Assembly (NCBI GenBank): GCA_031282095.1
Contig: JAITEJ010000115.1
Span: 1 to 5,681, forward strand
DNA: 5,681 bases
From: Clostridiales bacterium
GTDB lineage: Bacteria > Bacillota_A > Clostridia > Christensenellales > CAG-917
Direction: 5' to 3'
Every line of letters starts with the position of its first letter. The first letter of the stretch is position 1. This document shows, one piece after another, positions 1 to 5,681 of this stretch. Under the pieces are notes generated by a model. It searched no databases and was not told the origin of the DNA. It worked only from the letters and a program-made list of their open reading frames with translations. A program made the position numbers and the translations under genes.

Positions 1-978
1 GACGTCGTAAACGCGGGAACTTATTATTACGAGGCGTATTACGCCGCCTCCGCGAACGACAACTACATGACCAATCATACGTCGCGTATGGCGATTAAGA
101 TAATGCCTATAACGGTCGAGGCGAAAGTGGAAACGAGAAGCTATATCGAGGGGCGCGGCAACGGCGTTAAGTATACCCTTTTGAACGGCGCGGACGCGCT
201 TGTAAGCACCTACGTCGTTTATAAGAGCCGCGAAACCGGTGAAGAATACGCCGTGGGCGTGATTCCGGCGAAAGCGGGTTCCTATGACTTTAAGATTTTA
301 GCGTCCGACACAAACTACACGGTTTCAAACGGTACGGGAGTGTTGGTGATCGGCAAAAGCGAGGTAGTGTCCGAGGACAGCAGCATTGTTATAACGTCGC
401 CCAACGATACGATGATCGACAGTACCGCCGAAATTTTCACGAAAACCATATTTGGCGGCGTACTCAACGATAAGGACGCGGATCCCGCGGACATTGTGAA
501 ATGGCGCGCGGCGGAGAGCGCGATCGGCAGAGGCAATAAGCTGGTCGCCTTTGTCGAGATTAATTACACCGTAATCAACTCGGCGGGCGTCAGGGAGAAA
601 CAGCGCATAAACGGCACCGTTCAGGTACGTTTGGCTCTGCCCGACCAAAGCGGAGGAGGAACGGCGCAAGTGCGCATGGCATTGTCCTCCGGCGTGGACG
701 CAAGCAAAATGCAGATCGTCAAGATAAACGACGACGGAACCTATTCGGCGGTGCGCGCGAGGATAGAAAACGGCTATGCGGTGTTTAACGCCGATGAATT
801 AGGTACATACGCCTTTATCACGACGGAAACCCCGATGTGGGTGTGGCTCGCGGTGGGCGGCGGCGTGCTGCTGATTGTGCTGATATGCGTCGTGCTGATG
901 ATAGTGTTCAACAGACGCGGCAAGATGGCGTTCGAGGAGCAATTGATAACCGAGAATTCCGACTTGCTTGACGCGTAA
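1..978 (+). CDS. C-terminal part of an MBG-domain surface protein with C-terminal membrane anchor (5' truncated)
   Basis: The frame is open from base 1, so the true start lies upstream; the ATG at 67 is internal, because the preceding codons already read as protein of the same kind (VNAGTYYYEAYYAAS, residues 3-17 of the 325 visible). That is the end of one MBG-type module. A second module spans about residues 36-120, with KAGSYDF at 91-97 and NYT at 105-107. Residues 128-277 form a beta-rich, membrane-proximal stalk ending in ADELGTYAFIT (264-274). Residues 280-303 are a single hydrophobic helix followed by NRRGK, a positive-inside stop-transfer, leaving a 22-residue acidic cytoplasmic tail. 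There is no LPXTG sortase motif. Inferred role: an extracellular adhesin or structural surface protein held by its own helix; ligand unknown. The last 14 codons resemble the downstream 53-bp repeat. The reading frame and anchor are clear; MBG assignment is from motifs only. Confidence 0.88.
   Translation, partial: DVVNAGTYYYEAYYAASANDNYMTNHTSRMAIKIMPITVEAKVETRSYIEGRGNGVKYTLLNGADALVSTYVVYKSRETGEEYAVGVIPAKAGSYDFKILASDTNYTVSNGTGVLVIGKSEVVSEDSSIVITSPNDTMIDSTAEIFTKTIFGGVLNDKDADPADIVKWRAAESAIGRGNKLVAFVEINYTVINSAGVREKQRINGTVQVRLALPDQSGGGTAQVRMALSSGVDASKMQIVKINDDGTYSAVRARIENGYAVFNADELGTYAFITTETPMWVWLAVGGGVLLIVLICVVLMIVFNRRGKMAFEEQLITENSDLLDA
937..976 (+). repeat. Diverged copy of the 53-bp repeat inside the gene 1 coding end
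   Basis: This stretch aligns with the downstream array: GAGC..TTGATAA....TCCGACTTGCTTGACGCGT here against GAGCGGTCGATAAG..TCCGGCTTGCTTGACGCGT at 1007-1043, with about 3 extra bases here. It encodes the last residues of the protein (EQLITENSDLLDA). In the downstream units the same frame reads SGLLDA or SGLPDA and then TGA, where the gene has TAA. Either the array was copied out of the gene end, or a repeat unit once fell on the gene end and became its tail. The 3' 19 bases differ from unit 1 at one position; the 5' part is looser. Confidence 0.7.
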
Positions 979-1006
979 AAGCGGTTTATACGCCGCGGAG
1001 CGAACG

Positions 1007-1156
1007 GAGCGGTCGATAAGAATCTCCGGCTTGCTTGACGCGTGACGGCGGGGCGAACGGAGCGGTAGATAAAAAGCTCCGGCTTGCCTGACGCGTGACG
1101 GCGGGGCGAACGGAGCGGTCGATAAGGAACTCCGGCTTGCCTGACGCGTGACGGCG
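1007..1156 (+). repeat. 53-bp tandem repeat array, almost three units
   Basis: The units are 1007-1059, 1060-1112 and 1113-1156 (the last one incomplete, 44 bases). Each starts GAGCGGT(C/A)GATAA, continues through CTCCGGCTTGC(T/C)TGACGCGTGACGGCG, and the first two finish GGGCGAACG. Adjacent units differ at about 4 of 53 positions, mostly in the short A-rich stretch after GATAA. The homologous GCGAACG just before 1007 means the array edge can also be placed near 1000. The period is not a multiple of three, and each unit contains a stop in the frame of gene 1, so the array is not a protein repeat of that gene. Each unit carries the palindrome ACGCGT. CTCCG in one unit can pair with CGGAG of the next, closing a hairpin (in unit two, GCTCCG with CGGAGC). 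Function unknown. Confidence 0.93.
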
Positions 1157-1163
1157 TCGGGTA
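1138..1163 (+). other. Stem-loop at the end of the repeat array
   Basis: CCTGACGC (1140-1147) pairs with GCGTCGGG (1154-1161) around the loop GTGACG, with one G-T wobble; one further wobble and one A-T pair extend it to ten pairs. It forms only at the last unit, where the array sequence turns into unique sequence. A T6 run follows at 1182-1187, 18 bases past the stem, too far for a canonical intrinsic terminator. It might still contribute to 3'-end formation of gene 1, but the sequence does not show this. Confidence 0.4.
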
Positions 1164-1169
1164 TTGACA
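1164..1169 (+). promoter_or_regulatory. Isolated -35-like TTGACA
   Basis: A perfect TTGACA hexamer lies 142 bases before the gene 2 start codon. At the usual 16-18 base spacing there is no TATAAT-like hexamer (17 bases on it reads TCAGGC). It is therefore only a weak candidate for the gene 2 promoter and may be chance. No better promoter is visible between the two genes, so gene 2 could also be transcribed by read-through from gene 1. Confidence 0.2.
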
Positions 1170-1264
1170 TCAAAGAACAAGTTTTTTCAGGCGGGGAAAA
1201 CGGTTTATGCCGTGTTCCGCGCCGTCCGGTTTACTTGCCGGGGAAGCGACACAACAAACAAACG

Positions 1265-1294
1265 CCGGCGCGCGGAGGCAAATCCGCGCGCCGG
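1265..1294 (+). promoter_or_regulatory. Perfect 12-bp GC-rich hairpin before the gene 2 start
   Basis: CCGGCGCGCGGA (1265-1276) and TCCGCGCGCCGG (1283-1294) are exact reverse complements around the six-base loop GGCAAA. The stem has 11 G-C pairs and one A-T pair. It ends 16 bases before the start codon, just upstream of the purine-rich ribosome binding region, and is preceded by an A/C-rich stretch. On the + strand it is followed by GAAAAAGGG, not T, so it is not a terminator for gene 1. Read on the - strand it is followed by CGTTTGTTTGTTGTG, loosely terminator-like, but no - strand gene feeds into it. Most likely it is a 5'-leader structure affecting stability, processing or translation of the gene 2 mRNA. 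Confidence 0.75.
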
Positions 1295-1295
1295 G

Positions 1296-1303
1296 AAAAA
1301 GGG
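1296..1303 (+). promoter_or_regulatory. Ribosome binding site of gene 2
   Basis: The run AAAAAGGG ends seven bases before the ATG at 1311. It is a modest rather than full Shine-Dalgarno match, but its spacing fits that start. The other nearby ATG (1304) directly abuts it and opens only an eight-codon frame, so 1311 is the better start. Confidence 0.55.
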
Positions 1304-1310
1304 ATGAGTT

Positions 1311-4300
1311 ATGAAAATATCGGCTCTTAAGAGAAATTTGACAAAGCTTTTGATTGCGGCGGCAGCGGTTTTTTTAATCGCCGCCTGCGCGTTTGCTTTT
1401 ATCGGAGCGGACGGCTCGGCGGGGATTGCCGCCGCCGCCGACGAAGACCCGGCTGTTAAGGCGCTCTCATCTCTCACGGACGTGGCAAAAATAAACAGTC
1501 GAAAGATGCGGGATTTCGACTTCTACACAAATTGGTTTGAAATGTCGGAAAAGCCTTGGGATGTATGGACGGACACCACCGGTCAGGCCGCCGGACGAAC
1601 CAACAGTTATCAGGATTCGCTCGGAATGCGCCTTTCTTTTGAATCGGATGCGGCGCCTGCCGGACCGTTTGATTTGGGATTAGGACTACAGCCCGGCGAC
1701 CCGGCGAACGCATCCGGCAAAGAATTTATAGGCGCGTACAAGATCCCCATAAAATCCGAGGACGGTCTGTTAGAACGTCAGATAGACACCGGCAGAACGT
1801 ACATTTACATTACGGTAAGTATTTCGGGCGTCGGTATGATTGACAGAACAGGTTATATCATAGCGTCGCCGACCGACTTGACGCCCGGCGGATTCGATAA
1901 TGTCAACGCGACGAAAGAGGCTCGTCAGACAATGATGGATTTGGTGAGTGCTCAAATGCAGGCACCGTTGGCATCCGCATCCGCAGACGGAACCGCAATG
2001 ACTTTGGGCAGCCAGACAGAATCGACTTTAATTCCCGCGAAAACGAGATTTTTATATGTGGTATTCAAAGCGGTCGGAAGCTCAAGCGGCAGCATAAGCA
2101 CCTTATTTGTGCCGAAGCTTTACATGGGTATCGGAGACAATGCCGCTCCCGAGGTCACAGACTTTTTCAGTAGCAGCACGCAGCGACTCGAACAGCTTAT
2201 CGAGGAGTTGTCTGAAACGACGAAGTACGAACCTGCAACCAACGTCAAACTTGATGAATTCGACGTAGACAAGAAAAATTTTAATTTTTATGCATACCGC
2301 AATAAAGCGATTACTTTCGATCAATTCACGATAGCCGAACAGTATGATGAAAAATACAACAATGCCGTAGGGTTGAGAGAGGTGGAGTTTCAAGCGGGCA
2401 GCGTCGCCGGCGGCGCTACGGAAAAAATTCAGATCACGAATAAAGGGCTTGTCGCGCTCAATGAAAATCCGATACAGTTAAAAGATTCATCGGGCAAAAT
2501 AGTTTGTAGAATCGAATATGTGTCTCACACATTGTTGGATGGCGACGAAAACAGGATAGGCAGCGTGAGCTTTAAAATAACTGTTTACAGCAACTACGGA
2601 CTGCAACGCGTCAGAATGACGGATATGGGCGGAACATCCGGCAATATAAGCATTAAGGTCACAAACATCCTTCAGCAAATGCCGGTTCAGTATAATTCGC
2701 TTAAGCTTAACGGCGCGGATGCCGCCGGCACGTTGGTAGGACCCCTCGTCGCGGACAAAAATGGTAATATAACCACAATAGGAACGACAGAATATACCGA
2801 CTCTACCTCGGCGAAAAACGCTTTAGACGGGCTTTTGGAAGGAATTTCGTGGCAAAACAGCAAGAATATTCAGTTTACTTTCAACGGCGGCGAGGGAAAA
2901 AGCACCGTTTTCAGATATAATGTCTACAAAGGACTTTATTGGTATTACGATCCAGCGCCGGACAGGACGGAATTTCGCACGTCCACAGTGGCTGACTTGA
3001 TGAGGAAAGACGAGACTTTCGACGCTTCTTGGAACGGCTACGTAACCGTAGCGACGGACGCCATCGATTATACGGGCAATGTAAGCGGCGTTCACTATTT
3101 CATTTTTAAGATTGATTGCGCCCCTCCTTCGGGAACCGTCGCAAGCTCCGCGAGGTATAACAGCACGAACAGTTATATAGGCTCTTACGAATACGGCTCG
3201 TGGACGGGCGACATGGTAAGGATTACCCTGAGTATAGAGCCGTCCAGAAGCGGCGTCAAGGTATTTTACAGCACCGAAAGGGACGGAATTGAGAAGACGG
3301 AGCTTGTTCCGAATGATTCAACAATCAAGAAGGATTCTCACGGCTATTACATTGTGCCGGAAGGAAGCGGCGCGAAAATGACGTTTACCTTGACCTTGGC
3401 GGAAAGTAAAAACTCGTCCGGAGTCTACGAGGAATATAACGCCGAGTTGTATTTCTCAGTGGAAAACGGGGCGCACATGCAAGCAGGCGTCGCAGACAAA
3501 GATGGTAAGCGGATGCAGTTTAAAATTGACAGAAATGCTCCGCACGCGGTTACCACGTATATGTTCGAGGATTATAAAAATAACTCCGGCATTGTGCAAT
3601 GGTTGACGGCGGTGGATTACGAAACCGATGCGAACGGTGTTCCCGTTAAAAATAAGTGGGTACTGAAAAAAATACAAATCGAAGGCTTTGACGACGAACA
3701 TATGGGAGAAGGAGGGAAGTTGTGTTACAGCGTACTTCCCAAAGCGATGGGAGGATATTATTCCATACCGCTTGAAGATGTAGACAGGACATCCGGCGTA
3801 ATAGATTTTAAATTAAGCAGCGCTCCGAATTCCTTTACGACGGCGGGATTATTTCCGTTAAGCATTTGGTCGGTCGATCAGGCGGGCAATGAGTCCGCTG
3901 TAACGACTTACAACATCCTTATAGACCCCAATGTCTATCGGGTAGAAATTGCGGTGGATCAATGGATCGGACAGCCTTTAATAGCGGAAGTTGCTTTGGG
4001 CAGACGCGTCGAAATTAAAGAAGAATATTCGGACGGAAAATTGATATATTACTGCGAGTTCATGCGCGGCGAAATCGCTGCGATTACGGTGACGCCGCAC
4101 TTCGGCTACGCCGTTTACGGTTATTATAAAGAAAAAGGATCTTTAGTGTCTCTTGAGACGTTAAGCGGCAACAGCTTTACGCTCAATGTCGCCATAGATG
4201 ACGGCGACGTTAACAACCGCAACACTCCGCCGTTTCAGTGGGAAAATAATAGCGATCGAAACGGCAAGGTTCTCTTTGACTTTCGTGCAAAACGGCTTTT

Positions 4301-5681
4301 TAATATCGTTTTAAGCGATTTAAACGTCGTTTATAACGGAGAAAAGCGTACGGCTGCGGCGACCCCTTCCATTGATCTCGGTTCATCGGATATTTTGAGG
4401 CTTTCTTATTACGGTGTAATGGGTATGCCCGGCAATTATTCGAAAGGGGGGGTACTGCCAGAAGCGCCGAAAGACGCCGGCATATATTTCGTCGAGGCGA
4501 AATGTGCGGAAAACCCGATATATATCGCCGAGGCAAAATCAGCGCTGTTTACCATCTCGCAGGCGCGGATAACGGTTACGGCAAGACCTGTGTCGCGGAC
4601 TTACGACGGCTCCACGGTTTCCGCGCTGGGAGAAGTTTCCGTCGGTAGCGACGGAAACATAACGTGTTCCGAAACGCCTACGTCCGTAATCGTCGGAGGA
4701 CGACTGATCATTGCGGAGGGCTCCGCCAAAAACGCCGGCACTTATCACATAACTCAAGCGCCCGATTACAGAATTTATGTTCGGGAGTCGGGGGATATGT
4801 TCTTACAAAACTATTACGTAGAGTTTGTCGGCGCCGAATATGTCATTTCGAAGGCTAGGATAGATATAACCGCGGATTCCTCCGACAGCAACGCGCTGAA
4901 TAAGGATAATTTCGAGTTAGATTTCATATACGACGGTTTTGCTCCGCCGGTGTTGTACGATGGTGGGGAGTTCTTCAAGGTGTACGGCGCGGAGATCGGC
5001 AATTTTTCAGAAACGTTGAAGGTTTATTTTGCACATGACGGAGTGAACGCCGGCACTTATCCCGTCAAAATAAGCGAAATAATTCCGGACGAGGGCGTCG
5101 TTGCGTCTAACTATGAGATTTCCCTCGGCGTTGACCTTAAACTGAAGATTGATAAGAAAACCTTGCGCGTAAAACCGCTGTCCGCCGCTAAGGTGTACGG
5201 CGACAGCGACCCGGCGATAGGCTACGCGGTGAACGCCGAGGACTTAGTGGGAAACGACGGCGCGTCTGTTATTTCCGCGGTCAGTTTTTCCCGCCGGAGC
5301 GGCGAAAGTGTGGGTTTTTACGAATATACGGGTTTTCTTACTTGCTCCGTGGTAAACCCGAATTATAAACCCGAATTTGATTACGATTCCGACGACTTTG
5401 GTGCGGGTATCGGATTCGAGATTAAGCAAAGACTCGTTACCGTCATTCCCTATTCGGGGCAGTGGATGAAAGAAGACTCCGCGGATGAGATAAACTATTA
5501 CTATACGGGCTATCCTTCTTCCATGTCGGACAAAAGGGAATTCAGCGGCAATCTTGCGGCGGACGTCGACGGGCTGATAACTATAGGCACTTTAACCAGC
5601 GCCAATTTCCTGATAACTTTCACGGAAGGCGTGTACATAACAATAATAGGGGAGGGCGAGTTCTTCTTAGACGGCGTCAGC
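1311..5681 (+). CDS. Large secreted modular surface protein with Ig-like and MBG/YDG modules (3' truncated)
   Basis: The frame is open for 1457 codons and runs off the window. An in-frame TGA at 1305-1307 excludes any earlier start, and the ATG at 1311 opens directly into a signal peptide: K2, K7, R8, K12, then a hydrophobic core at about 13-33. Cleavage could be by signal peptidase I near AAAA-DE (43/44); LIAAC26 also fits a lipobox, so a lipoprotein is possible. Residues 44 to about 560 match no family I recognise. Ig-like modules follow, with FKID plus an A-P pair at 599-606 and 737-744, SGVKVFYS at 647-654, and WSVDQAGNES at 853-862. GEIAAITVTPHFGYAVYG (920-937) resembles Listeria-type B repeats. 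From about residue 1000, MBG/YDG-type modules run to the window edge. No catalytic motif is seen. By analogy with gene 1, a C-terminal membrane helix may follow beyond the window. Inferred role: adhesion or cell-surface structure; ligand unknown. Confidence 0.9.
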   Translation, partial: MKISALKRNLTKLLIAAAAVFLIAACAFAFIGADGSAGIAAAADEDPAVKALSSLTDVAKINSRKMRDFDFYTNWFEMSEKPWDVWTDTTGQAAGRTNSYQDSLGMRLSFESDAAPAGPFDLGLGLQPGDPANASGKEFIGAYKIPIKSEDGLLERQIDTGRTYIYITVSISGVGMIDRTGYIIASPTDLTPGGFDNVNATKEARQTMMDLVSAQMQAPLASASADGTAMTLGSQTESTLIPAKTRFLYVVFKAVGSSSGSISTLFVPKLYMGIGDNAAPEVTDFFSSSTQRLEQLIEELSETTKYEPATNVKLDEFDVDKKNFNFYAYRNKAITFDQFTIAEQYDEKYNNAVGLREVEFQAGSVAGGATEKIQITNKGLVALNENPIQLKDSSGKIVCRIEYVSHTLLDGDENRIGSVSFKITVYSNYGLQRVRMTDMGGTSGNISIKVTNILQQMPVQYNSLKLNGADAAGTLVGPLVADKNGNITTIGTTEYTDSTSAKNALDGLLEGISWQNSKNIQFTFNGGEGKSTVFRYNVYKGLYWYYDPAPDRTEFRTSTVADLMRKDETFDASWNGYVTVATDAIDYTGNVSGVHYFIFKIDCAPPSGTVASSARYNSTNSYIGSYEYGSWTGDMVRITLSIEPSRSGVKVFYSTERDGIEKTELVPNDSTIKKDSHGYYIVPEGSGAKMTFTLTLAESKNSSGVYEEYNAELYFSVENGAHMQAGVADKDGKRMQFKIDRNAPHAVTTYMFEDYKNNSGIVQWLTAVDYETDANGVPVKNKWVLKKIQIEGFDDEHMGEGGKLCYSVLPKAMGGYYSIPLEDVDRTSGVIDFKLSSAPNSFTTAGLFPLSIWSVDQAGNESAVTTYNILIDPNVYRVEIAVDQWIGQPLIAEVALGRRVEIKEEYSDGKLIYYCEFMRGEIAAITVTPHFGYAVYGYYKEKGSLVSLETLSGNSFTLNVAIDDGDVNNRNTPPFQWENNSDRNGKVLFDFRAKRLFNIVLSDLNVVYNGEKRTAAATPSIDLGSSDILRLSYYGVMGMPGNYSKGGVLPEAPKDAGIYFVEAKCAENPIYIAEAKSALFTISQARITVTARPVSRTYDGSTVSALGEVSVGSDGNITCSETPTSVIVGGRLIIAEGSAKNAGTYHITQAPDYRIYVRESGDMFLQNYYVEFVGAEYVISKARIDITADSSDSNALNKDNFELDFIYDGFAPPVLYDGGEFFKVYGAEIGNFSETLKVYFAHDGVNAGTYPVKISEIIPDEGVVASNYEISLGVDLKLKIDKKTLRVKPLSAAKVYGDSDPAIGYAVNAEDLVGNDGASVISAVSFSRRSGESVGFYEYTGFLTCSVVNPNYKPEFDYDSDDFGAGIGFEIKQRLVTVIPYSGQWMKEDSADEINYYYTGYPSSMSDKREFSGNLAADVDGLITIGTLTSANFLITFTEGVYITIIGEGEFFLDGVS
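4308..5681 (+). other. MBG/YDG-type module array in surface protein 2
   Basis: Five modules of about 90-110 residues follow each other in frame. Module 1 (about residues 1000-1084): VVYNGEKR, PKDAGIYFVEA, ending SALFTISQ. Module 2 (1085-1181): ARITVTARPVSRTYDG with the YDG at 1098-1100, NAGTY at 1141-1145, ending AEYVISK. Module 3 (1182-1282): IYDG, NAGTY at 1246-1250, SNYEI. Module 4 (about 1283-1373): LRVKPLSAAKVYGDSDPAIGY with YGDSDP at 1296-1301, NPNY, ending FEIKQ. Module 5 (from 1374): RLVTVIPYSGQWMKEDSADEI, where the usual VYGD.DP signature is replaced by MKEDSADE; it is cut by the window. Each ends on a beta strand leading into an (A/K/R)-x-(I/L)-x-V strand of the next. Such modules are known from bacterial adhesins and are thought to act as stalk or binding repeats. 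Family names come from motif recognition, not a search. Confidence 0.72.
4635..4658 (+). other. Perfect 10-bp inverted repeat inside the gene 2 coding region
   Basis: GTTTCCGTCG (4635-4644) and CGACGGAAAC (4649-4658) are exact reverse complements around the four-base loop GTAG. The region encodes VSVGSDGN in MBG module 2, just after the YDG motif. A stem this long with a tetraloop in coding sequence may be chance, but it would form a stable hairpin in the mRNA. Confidence 0.6.

Larger units (their letters stand above)
979..1310. other. Intergenic region between the two surface-protein genes
   Basis: This is 332 bases without a credible gene. It holds the 53-bp tandem array (to about 1156), a stem-loop at the array end (1138-1163), an isolated TTGACA (1164-1169), a T6 run (1182-1187), an A/C-rich stretch (about 1249-1263), the perfect hairpin at 1265-1294, and the ribosome binding site of the next gene. 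I see no tRNA-like or other recognisable RNA fold, and no canonical terminator (stem directly followed by a T run) on the + strand. Between the gene 1 stop and the array there is a spacer of about 14 extra bases, absent from later units, containing GCGGTTTATACGCCG; a similar CGGTTTATGCCG recurs at 1201-1212. Confidence 0.8.

Noticed and set aside
67..69. ATG at 67 as the start of gene 1
   Set aside because: The frame is open to base 1 and the upstream codons encode an MBG-type NAGTY motif. There is also no signal peptide after this ATG, as would be expected for a protein with a C-terminal stop-transfer helix.
1007..1156. Array as a CRISPR
   Set aside because: The units are directly adjacent and nearly identical along their whole length; there are no unique spacers between constant repeats, and no cas gene is visible.
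799..1173. Long - strand open frame across the gene 1 end and the repeat array, and a similar one at 986-1180
   Set aside because: The translation is arginine-, serine- and proline-rich low-complexity sequence created by the 53-bp repeat and the antisense of the membrane-helix codons. There is no ribosome binding site or recognisable domain, and one end overlaps a well-supported gene on the other strand.
1265..1300. Hairpin as intrinsic terminator of gene 1
   Set aside because: On the + strand the stem is followed by GAAAAAGGG rather than a T run, and it lies about 290 bases past the stop codon next to the following gene's ribosome binding site.
1148..1330. 60-codon + strand frame starting in the last repeat unit
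   Set aside because: It begins inside the repeat, has no domain or ribosome binding site, and overlaps the start of the much better supported gene 2 in another frame.
1304..1330. Eight-codon frame MSYENIGS overlapping the gene 2 start, as a possible leader peptide
   Set aside because: Its ATG directly follows the GGG of the ribosome binding site with no spacing, so initiation there is unlikely; probably incidental.
2103..5429. Several 60-96-codon - strand frames and one + strand frame (4664-4858) inside gene 2
   Set aside because: All lie within the single long open frame of gene 2, lack recognisable domains, and look like shadows of its codon bias.

Overview
The window comes from a bacterial chromosome and carries parts of two large surface proteins, both on the + strand, separated by a 332-bp intergenic region. 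The first gene (1-978) has lost its 5' end to the window edge. The second (1311-5681) keeps its start and stays open to the last base, giving 1457 codons with no stop. Both proteins carry short beta-rich modules of the MBG/YDG type (hallmarks: NAGTY, YDG, VYGDSDP). Gene 1 ends in one membrane helix followed by RRGK and a short tail; gene 2 begins with a signal peptide. They read as tandem, probably paralogous, envelope-exposed adhesin-like proteins. No enzyme, transport, defence or replication gene is visible.

The organism cannot be fixed from the sequence. Balanced to moderately high GC, large modular MBG proteins and a C-terminal helix with a basic stop-transfer, without LPXTG or a Bacteroidetes-type sorting domain, would fit an uncultured Bacillota/Clostridia-like lineage. 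That is inference only.

Layout: 1-978 is the C-terminal 325 residues of surface protein 1: the end of one MBG module, a second module, a membrane-proximal stalk, the helix and a 22-residue tail. 979-1310 is noncoding. It opens with a 53-bp tandem repeat (1007-1156, almost three units). A diverged extra copy of this repeat is the last 14 codons of gene 1, so the array and the gene end share ancestry. A perfect 12-bp GC-rich hairpin (1265-1294) then lies just upstream of the ribosome binding site and start of gene 2. 1311-5681 is surface protein 2: signal peptide, a long N-terminal half I cannot assign, Ig-like modules with FKID..AP and GN.S motifs, a B-repeat-like segment, then at least five MBG/YDG-type modules, the last cut by the window edge.

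The most unusual signals are the repeat array that overlaps the gene 1 stop codon and the strong hairpin directly before the gene 2 start. I found no evidence of a new enzymatic or defence system.
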